A DNA stretch of 5,321 bases from NCBI GenBank assembly GCA_021786815.1, contig JAJYMR010000067.1:1-5321 (forward strand), written 5' to 3'. The stretch is from Deltaproteobacteria bacterium. GTDB taxonomy: Bacteria; Desulfobacterota; Binatia; Binatales; Binataceae. A program made the translations under genes and the position numbers. The first letter of the stretch is position 1. Every line of letters starts with the position of its first letter. The notes beneath the pieces were generated by a model, which had not been told where the DNA came from, ran no database searches, and worked only from the letters and a program-made list of their open reading frames with translations. Below are positions 1-5,321 of this stretch, piece by piece.

Positions 1-1269
1 CCACTACGTCCGAACGCCAGGCTTGAACCGCGAAAGCTTGTCCTCGGCGAGGTGATCGACCCCGAGACCGGCGCACTTCTTGACCGCGCGATGGCGGTCC
101 GGATGCCCGCGCCTGCCACGTTTACCGGTGAAGACATCGCCGAGATCCACTGCCATGGCGGTGTTTATCTCGTCCGCAGGATCCTCGGCGCAGCGATGGC
201 GGCCGGGGCGCGGATGGCCGAGCCGGGCGAGTTCACCCGCCGCGCATTTTTGAACGGCCGCGTCGACTTGACCGAGGCGGAAGCGATCGCCGATCTGGTG
301 GCCGCCCGGAGCGAAGGCTCGCTCAAACTCGCGTTAAGCCAGATGGCCGGCGCACTGAGCGAAAAAATAACGAACCTACGCAGCCAGATTGTCTCGATCC
401 GCGCTCACCTTGAGGCTGAGATTGATTTTTCCGATGAAAATATAGATTTGCCGTCGCGTTGCGAAATTGCATCGTCAATCGACGGCCTTAGGGATGATGT
501 CGCAATGTTGCACCAAAGCTTCGAGAGAGGCCGGATGACGCGTGAAGGAGCGCGTGTCGCGATTATTGGAAAACCAAACGTCGGTAAGTCGAGCCTGCTC
601 AACCTGATGCTCGGAGTCGAGCGGGCTATCGTTACCGCCGTTCCCGGAACCACGCGCGACGTCATCGAAGAAGCAATGCAGCTCGGCGCGTGCGCGCTGG
701 TTCTGCAGGACACGGCCGGCGTGCGCGAGAGCGTCGACGAGGTTGAAAATATCGGAATTTCGCGGACTTACAGATCCCTTTCCGATGCCGACCTGGTGCT
801 CGCCGTGTTCGATTGCGCCCGCCCGCTCGACGACGACGACCGGATGGTTATCGAGCGATGTCGTGGCAGGAGCGGAGTCGCAATCCTGAACAAGGGCGAC
901 CTGCCACCCGCGCTTGATGCGGCCTCCCTACGCGCAGCAGGCGTTGCGATGCCGATAGTGCCGTTCTCCGCTCTTCGAGGCGAGGGGCTCGACTCGCTTC
1001 GCAAAGAGATCGTGTGCCTTGCCGAGGAACTAGCCGCGCCTGGGCTTGGCGCAGGCGTCGCAATCTCGCGCGAACGCCATCGCGCGTCCCTCGGTCGCGC
1101 ACTGAACGCGCTTTCGGCCGCGCGGGAGAGCCTTTTGTCCGCGATGCCCCCCGAGATCGTCGCTGTGGACGTGGCCGCAGCCGCCGACGCGCTTGGCGAA
1201 GTCACCGGCGAGGTCCATCGCGAAGACATCCTGGACGCGATTTTCCGTGAGTTCTGTATCGGAAAATGA
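1..1269 (+). CDS. mnmE: tRNA uridine-5-carboxymethylaminomethyl(34) synthesis GTPase MnmE (5' partial)
   Basis: MnmE is a cytoplasmic K+-dependent GTPase that works with MnmG to modify U34 of tRNAs reading two-family-box codons, using a folate one-carbon unit. The frame is open from base 1, so the start lies outside the window; 422 residues are visible against 454 in E. coli, and the FTGED motif (visible residues 41-45) sits about 32 residues earlier than in E. coli, so about 30 residues are missing. Seen in order (visible numbering): N-terminal folate-binding domain with FTGEDIAEIHCHGG (41-54); helical domain with PGEFTRRAFLNGRVDLTEAEA; G domain with GKPNVGKSS (190-198, N193 matching the K+-binding Asn), TTRD (217-220), DTAG (237-240), a Glu at 249 matching E. 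coli catalytic Glu282, NKGD (297-300) and SAL (323-325); and the C-terminal FCIGK (418-422) with the conserved Cys. All key residues are present, so it looks functional. An internal GTG at 52 is not the start, because conserved family sequence continues upstream of it. Confidence 0.97.
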   Translation, partial: PLRPNARLEPRKLVLGEVIDPETGALLDRAMAVRMPAPATFTGEDIAEIHCHGGVYLVRRILGAAMAAGARMAEPGEFTRRAFLNGRVDLTEAEAIADLVAARSEGSLKLALSQMAGALSEKITNLRSQIVSIRAHLEAEIDFSDENIDLPSRCEIASSIDGLRDDVAMLHQSFERGRMTREGARVAIIGKPNVGKSSLLNLMLGVERAIVTAVPGTTRDVIEEAMQLGACALVLQDTAGVRESVDEVENIGISRTYRSLSDADLVLAVFDCARPLDDDDRMVIERCRGRSGVAILNKGDLPPALDAASLRAAGVAMPIVPFSALRGEGLDSLRKEIVCLAEELAAPGLGAGVAISRERHRASLGRALNALSAARESLLSAMPPEIVAVDVAAAADALGEVTGEVHREDILDAIFREFCIGK

Positions 1270-1338
1270 CGGGCGCCGAAACGGCATCCGCAGAGCCTTA
1301 CTAAATGACAGAGTATACTACGATCTGTAGGTCGAATC

Positions 1339-1366
1339 TTGTCGGGCGCGCCGGACGCGTAATAAT
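1339..1366 (+). promoter_or_regulatory. candidate sigma70-type promoter upstream of mnmG
   Basis: TTGTCG (1339-1344, 4/6 to TTGACA) and AATAAT (1361-1366, 5/6 to TATAAT) are separated by 16 nt. The -10 is one of the few AT-rich patches in this GC-rich region. Transcription would begin near 1373, leaving only about 9 nt before the mnmG ATG, so the message would be almost leaderless. A second -10-like TATACT at 1314-1319 has no recognisable -35. mnmG may simply be read through from mnmE. This is a weak call from consensus matching only. Confidence 0.25.
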
Positions 1367-1381
1367 CTTGGGATTCTCCGT

Positions 1382-3250
1382 ATGACTTACGACGTTATCG
1401 TTGTCGGCGCGGGGCACGCCGGAATCGAGGCGTCGCTCGCCGCTTCGCGGATGGGCGCGCGGACGCTGATGCTCACGCTCAATCTCGACCATATCGGCCA
1501 GATGTCGTGCAATCCTGCGATCGGCGGAATTGGCAAGGGCCATCTGGTGCGAGAGATTGACGCGCTCGGCGGTGAGATGGGCGTGGCGATAGACGAGACC
1601 GGGATCCAGTTCCGCTTTCTCAATACCCGCAAGGGTCCCGCTGTGCGCGCGCGCCGCGCCCAGGCCGACAAGGCCGCGTATCGGGCCAGGATGAAGCGCG
1701 CGCTCGAATCTGCGCCCAACCTGCAGATCCGCCAGGCCAGCGTCGAGCGGCTGATAGTCGAAAATCGACACGTTGTCGGTGTGGAGTCGCAAATCGGTGA
1801 GAGCTTTGCCGCGCGCTCTGTCGTGCTAACGACGGGTACGTTTCTCAAGGGCCTGGTGCACGTCGGCGAGCGCAATTATTCGGCGGGCCGCGCGGGCGAT
1901 TTCGCTGCGATGGGCCTCAGCGACCATCTGCGAGAGCTGGGTTTTCGAGTCGGCCGGCTCAAGACGGGAACCTGCCCGCGGCTCGACGGCCGGACGATCG
2001 ATTATTCCGAACTGGAGGTCCAGCCGGGCGACGAGCCGCCGCCGCCTTTCTCCTTTCGCACCTCGCGTATCGGGCAGGCGCAGATTCCCTGCCATCTTAC
2101 GTTCACCAACGCGGAAACCCATCGGATAATCCGCGAGAATATCGGGCGCTCGCCAATGTACTCGGGGACCATCCAGAGCCGCGGCCCGCGCTATTGCCCG
2201 TCGGTCGAGGACAAGGTAATGCGTTTCGCCGGCAAAGAGCGGCATCAGATTTTCCTCGAACCCGAGGGGCGCGACACGGTCGAAGTATATCCCAACGGGC
2301 TTTCGACCAGCCTGCCGTTGGACGTGCAACTCGCGATGGTGCGGTCGATAAAGGGGCTTGAGAAGGCCGAAGTGATGCGGCCGGGATACGCGATCGAATA
2401 CGATTTCTCGGACCCGACCCAATTGACGGCGTCGCTGGAAACACGCCTGGTTGTCGGGCTTTTCTTCGCCGGGCAAATAAACGGCACGACCGGCTACGAG
2501 GAGGCCGCCGCACAGGGCTTGGTCGCCGGAATCAACGCCGCACTCTCGATGAGGGGCGAACCGCCCCTGATTCTAGGACGCGACCAGGCGTATATCGGCG
2601 TGCTGATTGACGATCTTGTGACGCGGGGAATTGGCGGTGAGCCGTATCGGATGTTCACCTCGCGCGCCGAGTACCGGCTCGTTTTGCGCGAGGACAACGC
2701 CGACCGGCGTCTGTCAGCGATCGGCGAGCGGCTAGGGCTCCTCGACGCGGCCGCGGGTGCGCGGCTCCGGCGAAAGAGCGAGCTGGTCGGCGCGGAAATC
2801 GAGAGACTCAGGGCATCGATGGTGGCGAATAGCGCTGAAAACAACCAGATTCTGCAAGATTGCCGCTCGTCGCCAATAAACCAGGCAGTTCGGGCGATAG
2901 AACTGCTCCGGCGTCCCGAAATTTCGTATGGCGCGGTGCTCAGAATGGTCGGACTGGAGTCGGCACTCGACTTCGACCACGCTGCGGAACTCGAAATCGA
3001 GGTGAAATACGACGGATACGTCAGGCGTCAACTCGAAGCGATCGAGCGTTTCAAGCGGCTCGAGGATACGCCGATTCCGCATTGGGTCGATTTTCACACA
3101 GTGCAAGGGCTTTCGACCGAGGTGCGCGAGCGTCTCGCGAATGCGCGCCCCAGATCGCTGGGGCAGGCGGCGCGGATGCCTGGAATCACGCCCGCCGCTG
3201 TCTCGCTGCTCGCAGTGCATCTGAAGGCCGCTTCAGGCCGCGCGCACTGA
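1382..3250 (+). CDS. mnmG: tRNA uridine-5-carboxymethylaminomethyl(34) synthesis enzyme MnmG
   Basis: MnmG is the FAD- and NADH-using partner of MnmE; the two form the complex that adds the aminomethyl or carboxymethylaminomethyl group to tRNA U34. The 622 residues match the family (E. coli 629). Seen: the dinucleotide-binding GAGHAG (9-14); MSCNPAIGGIGKGHL with Cys43, matching E. coli Cys47; TTGTFLKG (150-157); LKTGTCPRL (about 193-201), where the usual second Pro-position residue is Cys198; YCPSVEDK with Cys272, matching E. coli Cys277; the FAD-domain GTTGYEEAAAQG (368-379); PYRMFTSRAEYRL (421-433); and the C-terminal helical domain with EVKYDGY (540-546) and PGITPAAVSLL near the end. ATG 1382 puts the FAD motif at residue 9, a normal but short N-terminus; no good alternative start lies upstream in frame. 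The ribosome site is weak (GGGA, 8 nt upstream). It ends 11 nt before the likely rsmG start, suggesting cotranscription. Confidence 0.98.
   Translation: MTYDVIVVGAGHAGIEASLAASRMGARTLMLTLNLDHIGQMSCNPAIGGIGKGHLVREIDALGGEMGVAIDETGIQFRFLNTRKGPAVRARRAQADKAAYRARMKRALESAPNLQIRQASVERLIVENRHVVGVESQIGESFAARSVVLTTGTFLKGLVHVGERNYSAGRAGDFAAMGLSDHLRELGFRVGRLKTGTCPRLDGRTIDYSELEVQPGDEPPPPFSFRTSRIGQAQIPCHLTFTNAETHRIIRENIGRSPMYSGTIQSRGPRYCPSVEDKVMRFAGKERHQIFLEPEGRDTVEVYPNGLSTSLPLDVQLAMVRSIKGLEKAEVMRPGYAIEYDFSDPTQLTASLETRLVVGLFFAGQINGTTGYEEAAAQGLVAGINAALSMRGEPPLILGRDQAYIGVLIDDLVTRGIGGEPYRMFTSRAEYRLVLREDNADRRLSAIGERLGLLDAAAGARLRRKSELVGAEIERLRASMVANSAENNQILQDCRSSPINQAVRAIELLRRPEISYGAVLRMVGLESALDFDHAAELEIEVKYDGYVRRQLEAIERFKRLEDTPIPHWVDFHTVQGLSTEVRERLANARPRSLGQAARMPGITPAAVSLLAVHLKAASGRAH
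3147..3164. repeat. GC-rich inverted repeat within mnmG 3' end
   Basis: GCCCCAG, a 4-nt ATCG loop, then CTGGGGC: a perfect 7-bp stem. It is inside the mnmG coding sequence (around RPRSLGQA) about 100 nt before rsmG. No T-tract follows, so it is not an intrinsic terminator. It may be a codon-driven coincidence. Confidence 0.5.
3221..3236. repeat. inverted repeat at mnmG 3' end
   Basis: CTGAAG, loop GCCG, then CTTCAG form a perfect 6-bp stem within the last codons of mnmG. It is immediately followed by a second inverted repeat (3239-3260) and then by the parS palindrome. No T-tract follows. Confidence 0.45.
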
Positions 3251-3260
3251 CACGCGCGCG
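3239..3260. repeat. GC-only inverted repeat spanning the mnmG stop codon
   Basis: CGCGCGC (3239-3245) and GCGCGCG (3254-3260) can pair over an 8-nt loop (ACTGACAC) that holds most of the mnmG TGA stop. The stem is all G:C and ends one base before the likely rsmG start codon. Alternating GC is common in such genomes, so function is uncertain. It is not followed by a T-tract and is not a standard terminator. Confidence 0.4.
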
Positions 3261-3261
3261 A

Positions 3262-3996
3262 TTGTTTCACGTGAAACAGGGGCGGCAGGTCTCGCCAGAG
3301 TCTGACCCGAGTTCGATAGGGCGCGCCGTCCGCGAGAAGGTTGTCGCGCGCCTCAGAAATCTTTCCTACGCCCCTGCTGACATCCACAGATTCGCGGAAT
3401 GTATCGAGAGACTCGCCACGAATCTCGCGCTATGGGGCCGCACGGCGAACCTCACCGCCCATCCTGATGACCCGGTCGAAGTTGCCTTTCACACAATCGA
3501 CAGCCTGATGCCAGCCGTAATTGCCGCCGGCCCCGAGCCTGGGATATTGGCGGGAGCGTTCGGCGCCGATCGCAAGATACTGGATATCGGAAGCGGCGCG
3601 GGATTTCCCGGGCTGGTGCTCGCTGCCGCAACTGCGGCGAGCTTCACGCTGGCCGAGTCACGTCGCAAGCGCGCGAGCTTTCTCTCCGTAACGATCGCCG
3701 AGATGGGGCTCGACAACGTTCGAGTCGATACCGCCCGTATCACGCCCTCGCATTTCTCACCCGAGTTCGATTTGGTGAGCGCGCGCGCGATGGGTGAGCC
3801 TGCGTCCTTCTATCCGATCGCCGCGAGTGCGCTTCGTCCCTCGGGGCTAGCGATGCTCTACGCGAGCCCGTCGCAGAGGCTGAGCCTCGACGCTGCCCGT
3901 GCGGCCGGTTTGGGCGAATACGTGCGCCGTGCCTACGCGGTCGAGCGCGACGGGGCGCGCGTCGAGAGGGTTCTTGCCATATGGCGCAAGCACTGA
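3262..3996 (+). CDS. rsmG: 16S rRNA (guanine(527)-N(7))-methyltransferase RsmG
   Basis: RsmG (GidB) is a cytoplasmic SAM-dependent methyltransferase that makes m7G at the 16S rRNA position equivalent to E. coli G527. From TTG 3262 it has 244 residues (E. coli 207, B. subtilis 239). Seen: ANLTAH near 62-67 (family NLT motif), HTIDSL (77-82, usual H-x-x-DSL), the SAM-binding loop DIGSGAGFPG (108-117), LAESRRKRASFL, and DLVSARAMG, where the family typically has a conserved Arg-Ala. The linker before the SAM motif is slightly longer than in E. coli. The start is uncertain: the frame stays open back into mnmG, where the translation does not look like RsmG, and the only credible starts are TTG 3262 (giving MFHVKQ) and GTG 3271, the latter inside the parS site. 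There is no clear ribosome site, so translation may be coupled to mnmG, whose stop is 11 nt upstream. Confidence 0.95.
   Translation: MFHVKQGRQVSPESDPSSIGRAVREKVVARLRNLSYAPADIHRFAECIERLATNLALWGRTANLTAHPDDPVEVAFHTIDSLMPAVIAAGPEPGILAGAFGADRKILDIGSGAGFPGLVLAAATAASFTLAESRRKRASFLSVTIAEMGLDNVRVDTARITPSHFSPEFDLVSARAMGEPASFYPIAASALRPSGLAMLYASPSQRLSLDAARAAGLGEYVRRAYAVERDGARVERVLAIWRKH
3263..3278. promoter_or_regulatory. parS: parS centromere site 1 (ParB binding), overlapping rsmG start
   Basis: TGTTTCACGTGAAACA is a perfect 16-bp palindrome and an exact fit to the well-known chromosomal parS consensus TGTTNCACGTGAAACA. ParB binds this sequence specifically, loads as a CTP-bound clamp and spreads onto neighbouring DNA. 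parA and parB follow about 0.9 and 1.7 kb downstream, the usual setting for such sites. It overlaps the rsmG start region and is translated there as FHVKQ. Confidence 0.95.
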
Positions 3997-4063
3997 GCGG
4001 CGTCTCTCTTCACAAAAAATCCCCGCTAAATCGCGCTGATTCCAGCAGAGGCGCTCGCAAAGT

Positions 4064-4091
4064 TTGATTTCCCGTATCGCTCGCGTAAATT
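4064..4091 (+). promoter_or_regulatory. candidate parAB promoter
   Basis: TTGATT (4064-4069, 4/6 to TTGACA) and TAAATT (4086-4091, 4/6 to TATAAT) are 16 nt apart in the most AT-rich part of the rsmG-parA gap. Transcription would start near 4098, directly at parS site 2, so ParB bound there could lower its own operon's expression; that is inference. The matches are modest. The rest of the 152-nt gap (3997-4148) shows no other convincing signal besides parS. Confidence 0.3.
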
Positions 4092-4100
4092 AATCGCATC

Positions 4101-4116
4101 GGTTTCACGTGAAACC
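4101..4116. promoter_or_regulatory. parS: parS centromere site 2 (ParB binding), upstream of parA
   Basis: GGTTTCACGTGAAACC shares the 14-bp core GTTTCACGTGAAAC with site 1 and differs only in the outermost base pair (G:C in place of T:A). With one more pair it makes an 18-bp perfect palindrome at 4100-4117. It is non-coding, 32 nt before the assigned parA start, between the candidate promoter and the gene. Known parS sites tolerate changes at the outer positions, so binding is expected. Confidence 0.93.
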
Positions 4117-4148
4117 GCCTTCTGCGGCCTTTCTTCGGTGGTGCGGGG

Positions 4149-4943
4149 TTGGATGTGGGGCGGGTAATAGCAATCGCCAATCAAAAGGGCGGCGTCGGCA
4201 AAACGACGACTGCAATCAACCTCGCGGTAGCGCTTGCGCAGGCCGGTCGCAGTGTCCTGCTCGTCGATCTCGATCCCCAAGGCAACGCGACATCAGGCTT
4301 GGTCTCCTCGCCTGAGGTTCGCGGCCAGATCCAACGCAACAAAAGCATCTATCATGCGCTGATTTTGGACGCGCCGCTGTCCGAAGTTATCATCGAGGCT
4401 CGTCCGAACCTGGCCCTTGCCGGTGCCGGGCCTGATTTGGTCGGCGCCGAAATCGAACTTGTCACGATGGAAGGCCGCGAGCGACGCCTGCTCGCACTTC
4501 TGGGTTCCGAGGGGCGACAATATAACTATGTTATATTAGATACGCCGCCGTCGCTCGGGCTGCTCACACTGAACGCGTTGGTGGCTGCCGACTCCGTGTT
4601 GGTTCCGATGCAGTGCGAATACTACGCGCTCGAGGGCCTGACCTCCCTGCTCGGAACCATCAGCCGCGTAAAGTCGAAGTTCCGGCCGACGCTTGAAATC
4701 GAGGGGTTGGTGCTCACGATGTTCGACTCGCGCAATCGCTTGAGCCACGAAATTTCGCGCGAGGTGCGGCAGCATTTTCCGCACAAGGTCTTCAACGCGG
4801 TGATACCGCGTAACGTGAGGCTCTCGGAGAGCCCCAGCCACGGGCTTTCGGTGCTCGAATACGAGTCCAGGTCTGCGGGTGCGGAGGGCTACCGGGCGCT
4901 TGCCGAGGAAATTCTGACGCGTGACGCCGCCATCGGCGCATGA
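4149..4943 (+). CDS. parA: chromosome-partitioning ATPase ParA (Soj family)
   Basis: ParA is a Walker-type ATPase whose ATP-bound dimer binds DNA nonspecifically on the nucleoid; ParB at parS stimulates its ATPase, moving or positioning the origin region. The 264 residues suit the short chromosomal class, which lacks the N-terminal helix-turn-helix of type Ia plasmid ParA. Seen: deviant Walker A KGGVGKTT (13-20) with signature Lys13 and Lys18; VDLDPQGNATSGL (39-51) as Walker A'; Walker B region VILDTPPSLGLLTLNAL with Asp131; MQCEYYALEGL; TMFDSRNRLS; and VIPRNVRLSESPSHG (218-232), a stretch implicated in DNA binding in this family. Start: TTG 4149 has GGTGG 7 nt upstream, while GTG 4155 would remove only two residues and has GGGG 6 nt upstream; both fit. 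The stop is 16 nt before parB, so the two genes form an operon. A stretch near 4519-4541 (tat, ata, tta codons) is AT-rich compared with the rest of the gene. Confidence 0.97.
   Translation: MDVGRVIAIANQKGGVGKTTTAINLAVALAQAGRSVLLVDLDPQGNATSGLVSSPEVRGQIQRNKSIYHALILDAPLSEVIIEARPNLALAGAGPDLVGAEIELVTMEGRERRLLALLGSEGRQYNYVILDTPPSLGLLTLNALVAADSVLVPMQCEYYALEGLTSLLGTISRVKSKFRPTLEIEGLVLTMFDSRNRLSHEISREVRQHFPHKVFNAVIPRNVRLSESPSHGLSVLEYESRSAGAEGYRALAEEILTRDAAIGA
4519..4537. repeat. AT-rich inverted repeat inside parA
   Basis: AATATAAC, loop TAT, then GTTATATT form a perfect 8-bp stem with a 3-nt loop. It lies in codons for Tyr-Asn-Tyr-Val-Ile-Leu just before the Walker B Asp. It stands out because its codons (tat, ata, tta) are unlike the GC-ending codons around it. 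The strand pairing is seen directly; any role is unknown. Confidence 0.5.
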
Positions 4944-4947
4944 ACGC

Positions 4948-4953
4948 GGGGGA
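4948..4953 (+). promoter_or_regulatory. parB ribosome binding site
   Basis: GGGGGA, 6 nt before ATG 4960, is the purine-rich stretch best spaced to act as a Shine-Dalgarno; GAGG (4956-4959) directly abuts the ATG and is too close. This supports ATG 4960 as the parB start over ATG 4940, which opens only seven codons. Confidence 0.5.
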
Positions 4954-4959
4954 ACGAGG

Positions 4960-5321
4960 ATGATTCGAAAGCCGTTGGGTCGAGGCCTGGACGCACTTAT
5001 CGGAGGCGGCGACAGCGCCGTCGAAAACGCCACCTCGCAGGCACCGGAGCAGGGCGTCGCGATGGCGCCGGTTTCGGCGATTGCGCCGGGGCCTTATCAG
5101 CCGCGCCAGCGTTTCGACCCCGAGCGCCTGGAAGAGCTGCGCCGCGCGATCGAAAGCCAGGGCGTAATCGAGCCGTTGATCGTGCGCGCCGCGGCAGGCG
5201 GCCCCGACGGAACACGCTACGAGCTTATCGCGGGCGAGCGCAGGCTTCGCGCGGCGCGAGCCGCCGGGCTCAAGACCGTGCCGATTATCGTGCGCGAACT
5301 CGACGATCGGGCGGCGCTCGA
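4960..5321 (+). CDS. parB: chromosome-partitioning protein ParB, CTPase/DNA clamp (3' partial)
   Basis: ParB binds parS, uses CTP to close into a sliding clamp that spreads along DNA, and activates ParA. 120 codons are visible of a protein usually near 280-300 residues, so the helix-turn-helix parS-reading domain and the C-terminal dimer domain lie beyond the window. Seen: N-terminal KPLGRGLDALIG (about 4-15), the short basic motif that contacts ParA in this family; a Gly/Ala/Pro-rich linker (about 16-44); PYQPRQRFDPERLEEL (45-60), the start of the ParB N-terminal nucleotide-binding domain; SQGVIEPLIVR; and YELIAGERRLRAA with GERR at 92-95, the CTP-binding motif. ATG 4960 is chosen because the protein then begins with the family N-terminus and has a purine-rich site 6 nt upstream. 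It lies 16 nt after parA, in the same operon. Confidence 0.96.
   Translation, partial: MIRKPLGRGLDALIGGGDSAVENATSQAPEQGVAMAPVSAIAPGPYQPRQRFDPERLEELRRAIESQGVIEPLIVRAAAGGPDGTRYELIAGERRLRAARAAGLKTVPIIVRELDDRAAL

Noticed and set aside
405..1287. Antisense and out-of-frame ORFs over mnmE
   Set aside because: Low-complexity Arg/Ser/Ala-rich translations, fully explained by the mnmE reading frame with intact GTPase motifs.
1301..3220. Long antisense open frames opposite mnmG (for example 1826-2476 and 2732-3220)
   Set aside because: They are mirror frames of a strongly conserved gene with GC-rich codons; no recognisable domains or ribosome sites.
2860..3261. N-terminal extension of the rsmG frame back into mnmG (to 2860)
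   Set aside because: The frame is open only because of GC-rich sequence; the translation is Arg/Ala-rich, unlike RsmG, and overlaps the well-conserved mnmG C-terminal domain. A start at 3262 or 3271 gives a normal family length.
3380..3388. DnaA-box-like ACATCCACA
   Set aside because: Two mismatches to TTATCCACA, a single copy, inside rsmG coding sequence; no cluster, so no support for an origin in this window.
3976..3985. GCCATATGGC 10-bp palindrome near the rsmG 3' end
   Set aside because: Short palindrome in coding sequence with no repeat elsewhere and no associated signal; expected by chance.
3996..4027. AGCGG...CCGCT pairing after rsmG as a terminator
   Set aside because: Only a 5-bp stem over a 22-nt loop and no T-tract after the second arm.
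4109..4315. 68-codon ORF starting with GTG in parS site 2
   Set aside because: It overlaps the parA N-terminus in another frame and has an Arg-rich translation; parA with its Walker A motif is the real gene.

Overview
The window is a GC-rich bacterial chromosomal segment (about 60% GC by eye, not counted) with five genes in tandem on the + strand: mnmE (5'-truncated by the window edge), mnmG, rsmG, parA and parB (3'-truncated). This mnmE-mnmG-rsmG-parA-parB order is a conserved block that lies close to the chromosomal replication origin in many bacteria. The lineage cannot be fixed from five housekeeping genes. The GC-rich codon use, the gene order and the protein style (for example EIHCHGG in MnmE) suit a deltaproteobacterium-like or related uncultivated phylum, but this is only an impression.

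Layout: MnmE lacks about 30 N-terminal residues and ends at 1269 with the family's FCIGK tail. A 112-nt gap with a weak candidate promoter and a possible 26-codon leader ORF precedes mnmG (1382-3250). rsmG follows almost at once (start most likely TTG 3262, end 3996). A 152-nt intergenic region holds a candidate parAB promoter and leads to parA (4149-4943). parB starts 16 nt after parA at 4960 and runs off the window. No gene-free stretch exceeds 300 nt. No RNA gene, mobile element, CRISPR array or convincing intrinsic terminator was seen.

The most informative non-coding content is a pair of parS centromere sites sharing the 14-bp palindrome GTTTCACGTGAAAC. One (3263-3278, TGTTTCACGTGAAACA) is fused to the start of rsmG and is translated as part of its N-terminus. 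The other (4101-4116, GGTTTCACGTGAAACC) lies just upstream of parA. They bracket rsmG, 838 bp apart centre to centre. ParB loads at parS as a CTP-dependent DNA clamp and ParA is the partner ATPase, so the window encodes the proteins and carries the DNA sites of a chromosome segregation and origin-positioning system.

The other three genes modify RNA. MnmE and MnmG together install the carboxymethylaminomethyl (or aminomethyl) group on wobble U34 of certain tRNAs. RsmG methylates N7 of the 16S rRNA G527 equivalent. No previously unknown protein system is evident. The points worth a second look are local: the parS that doubles as rsmG coding and start sequence, the stacked hairpins at the mnmG-rsmG junction, small ORFs whose stops overlap the mnmG and parB starts, and an AT-rich inverted repeat inside the parA Walker B region.
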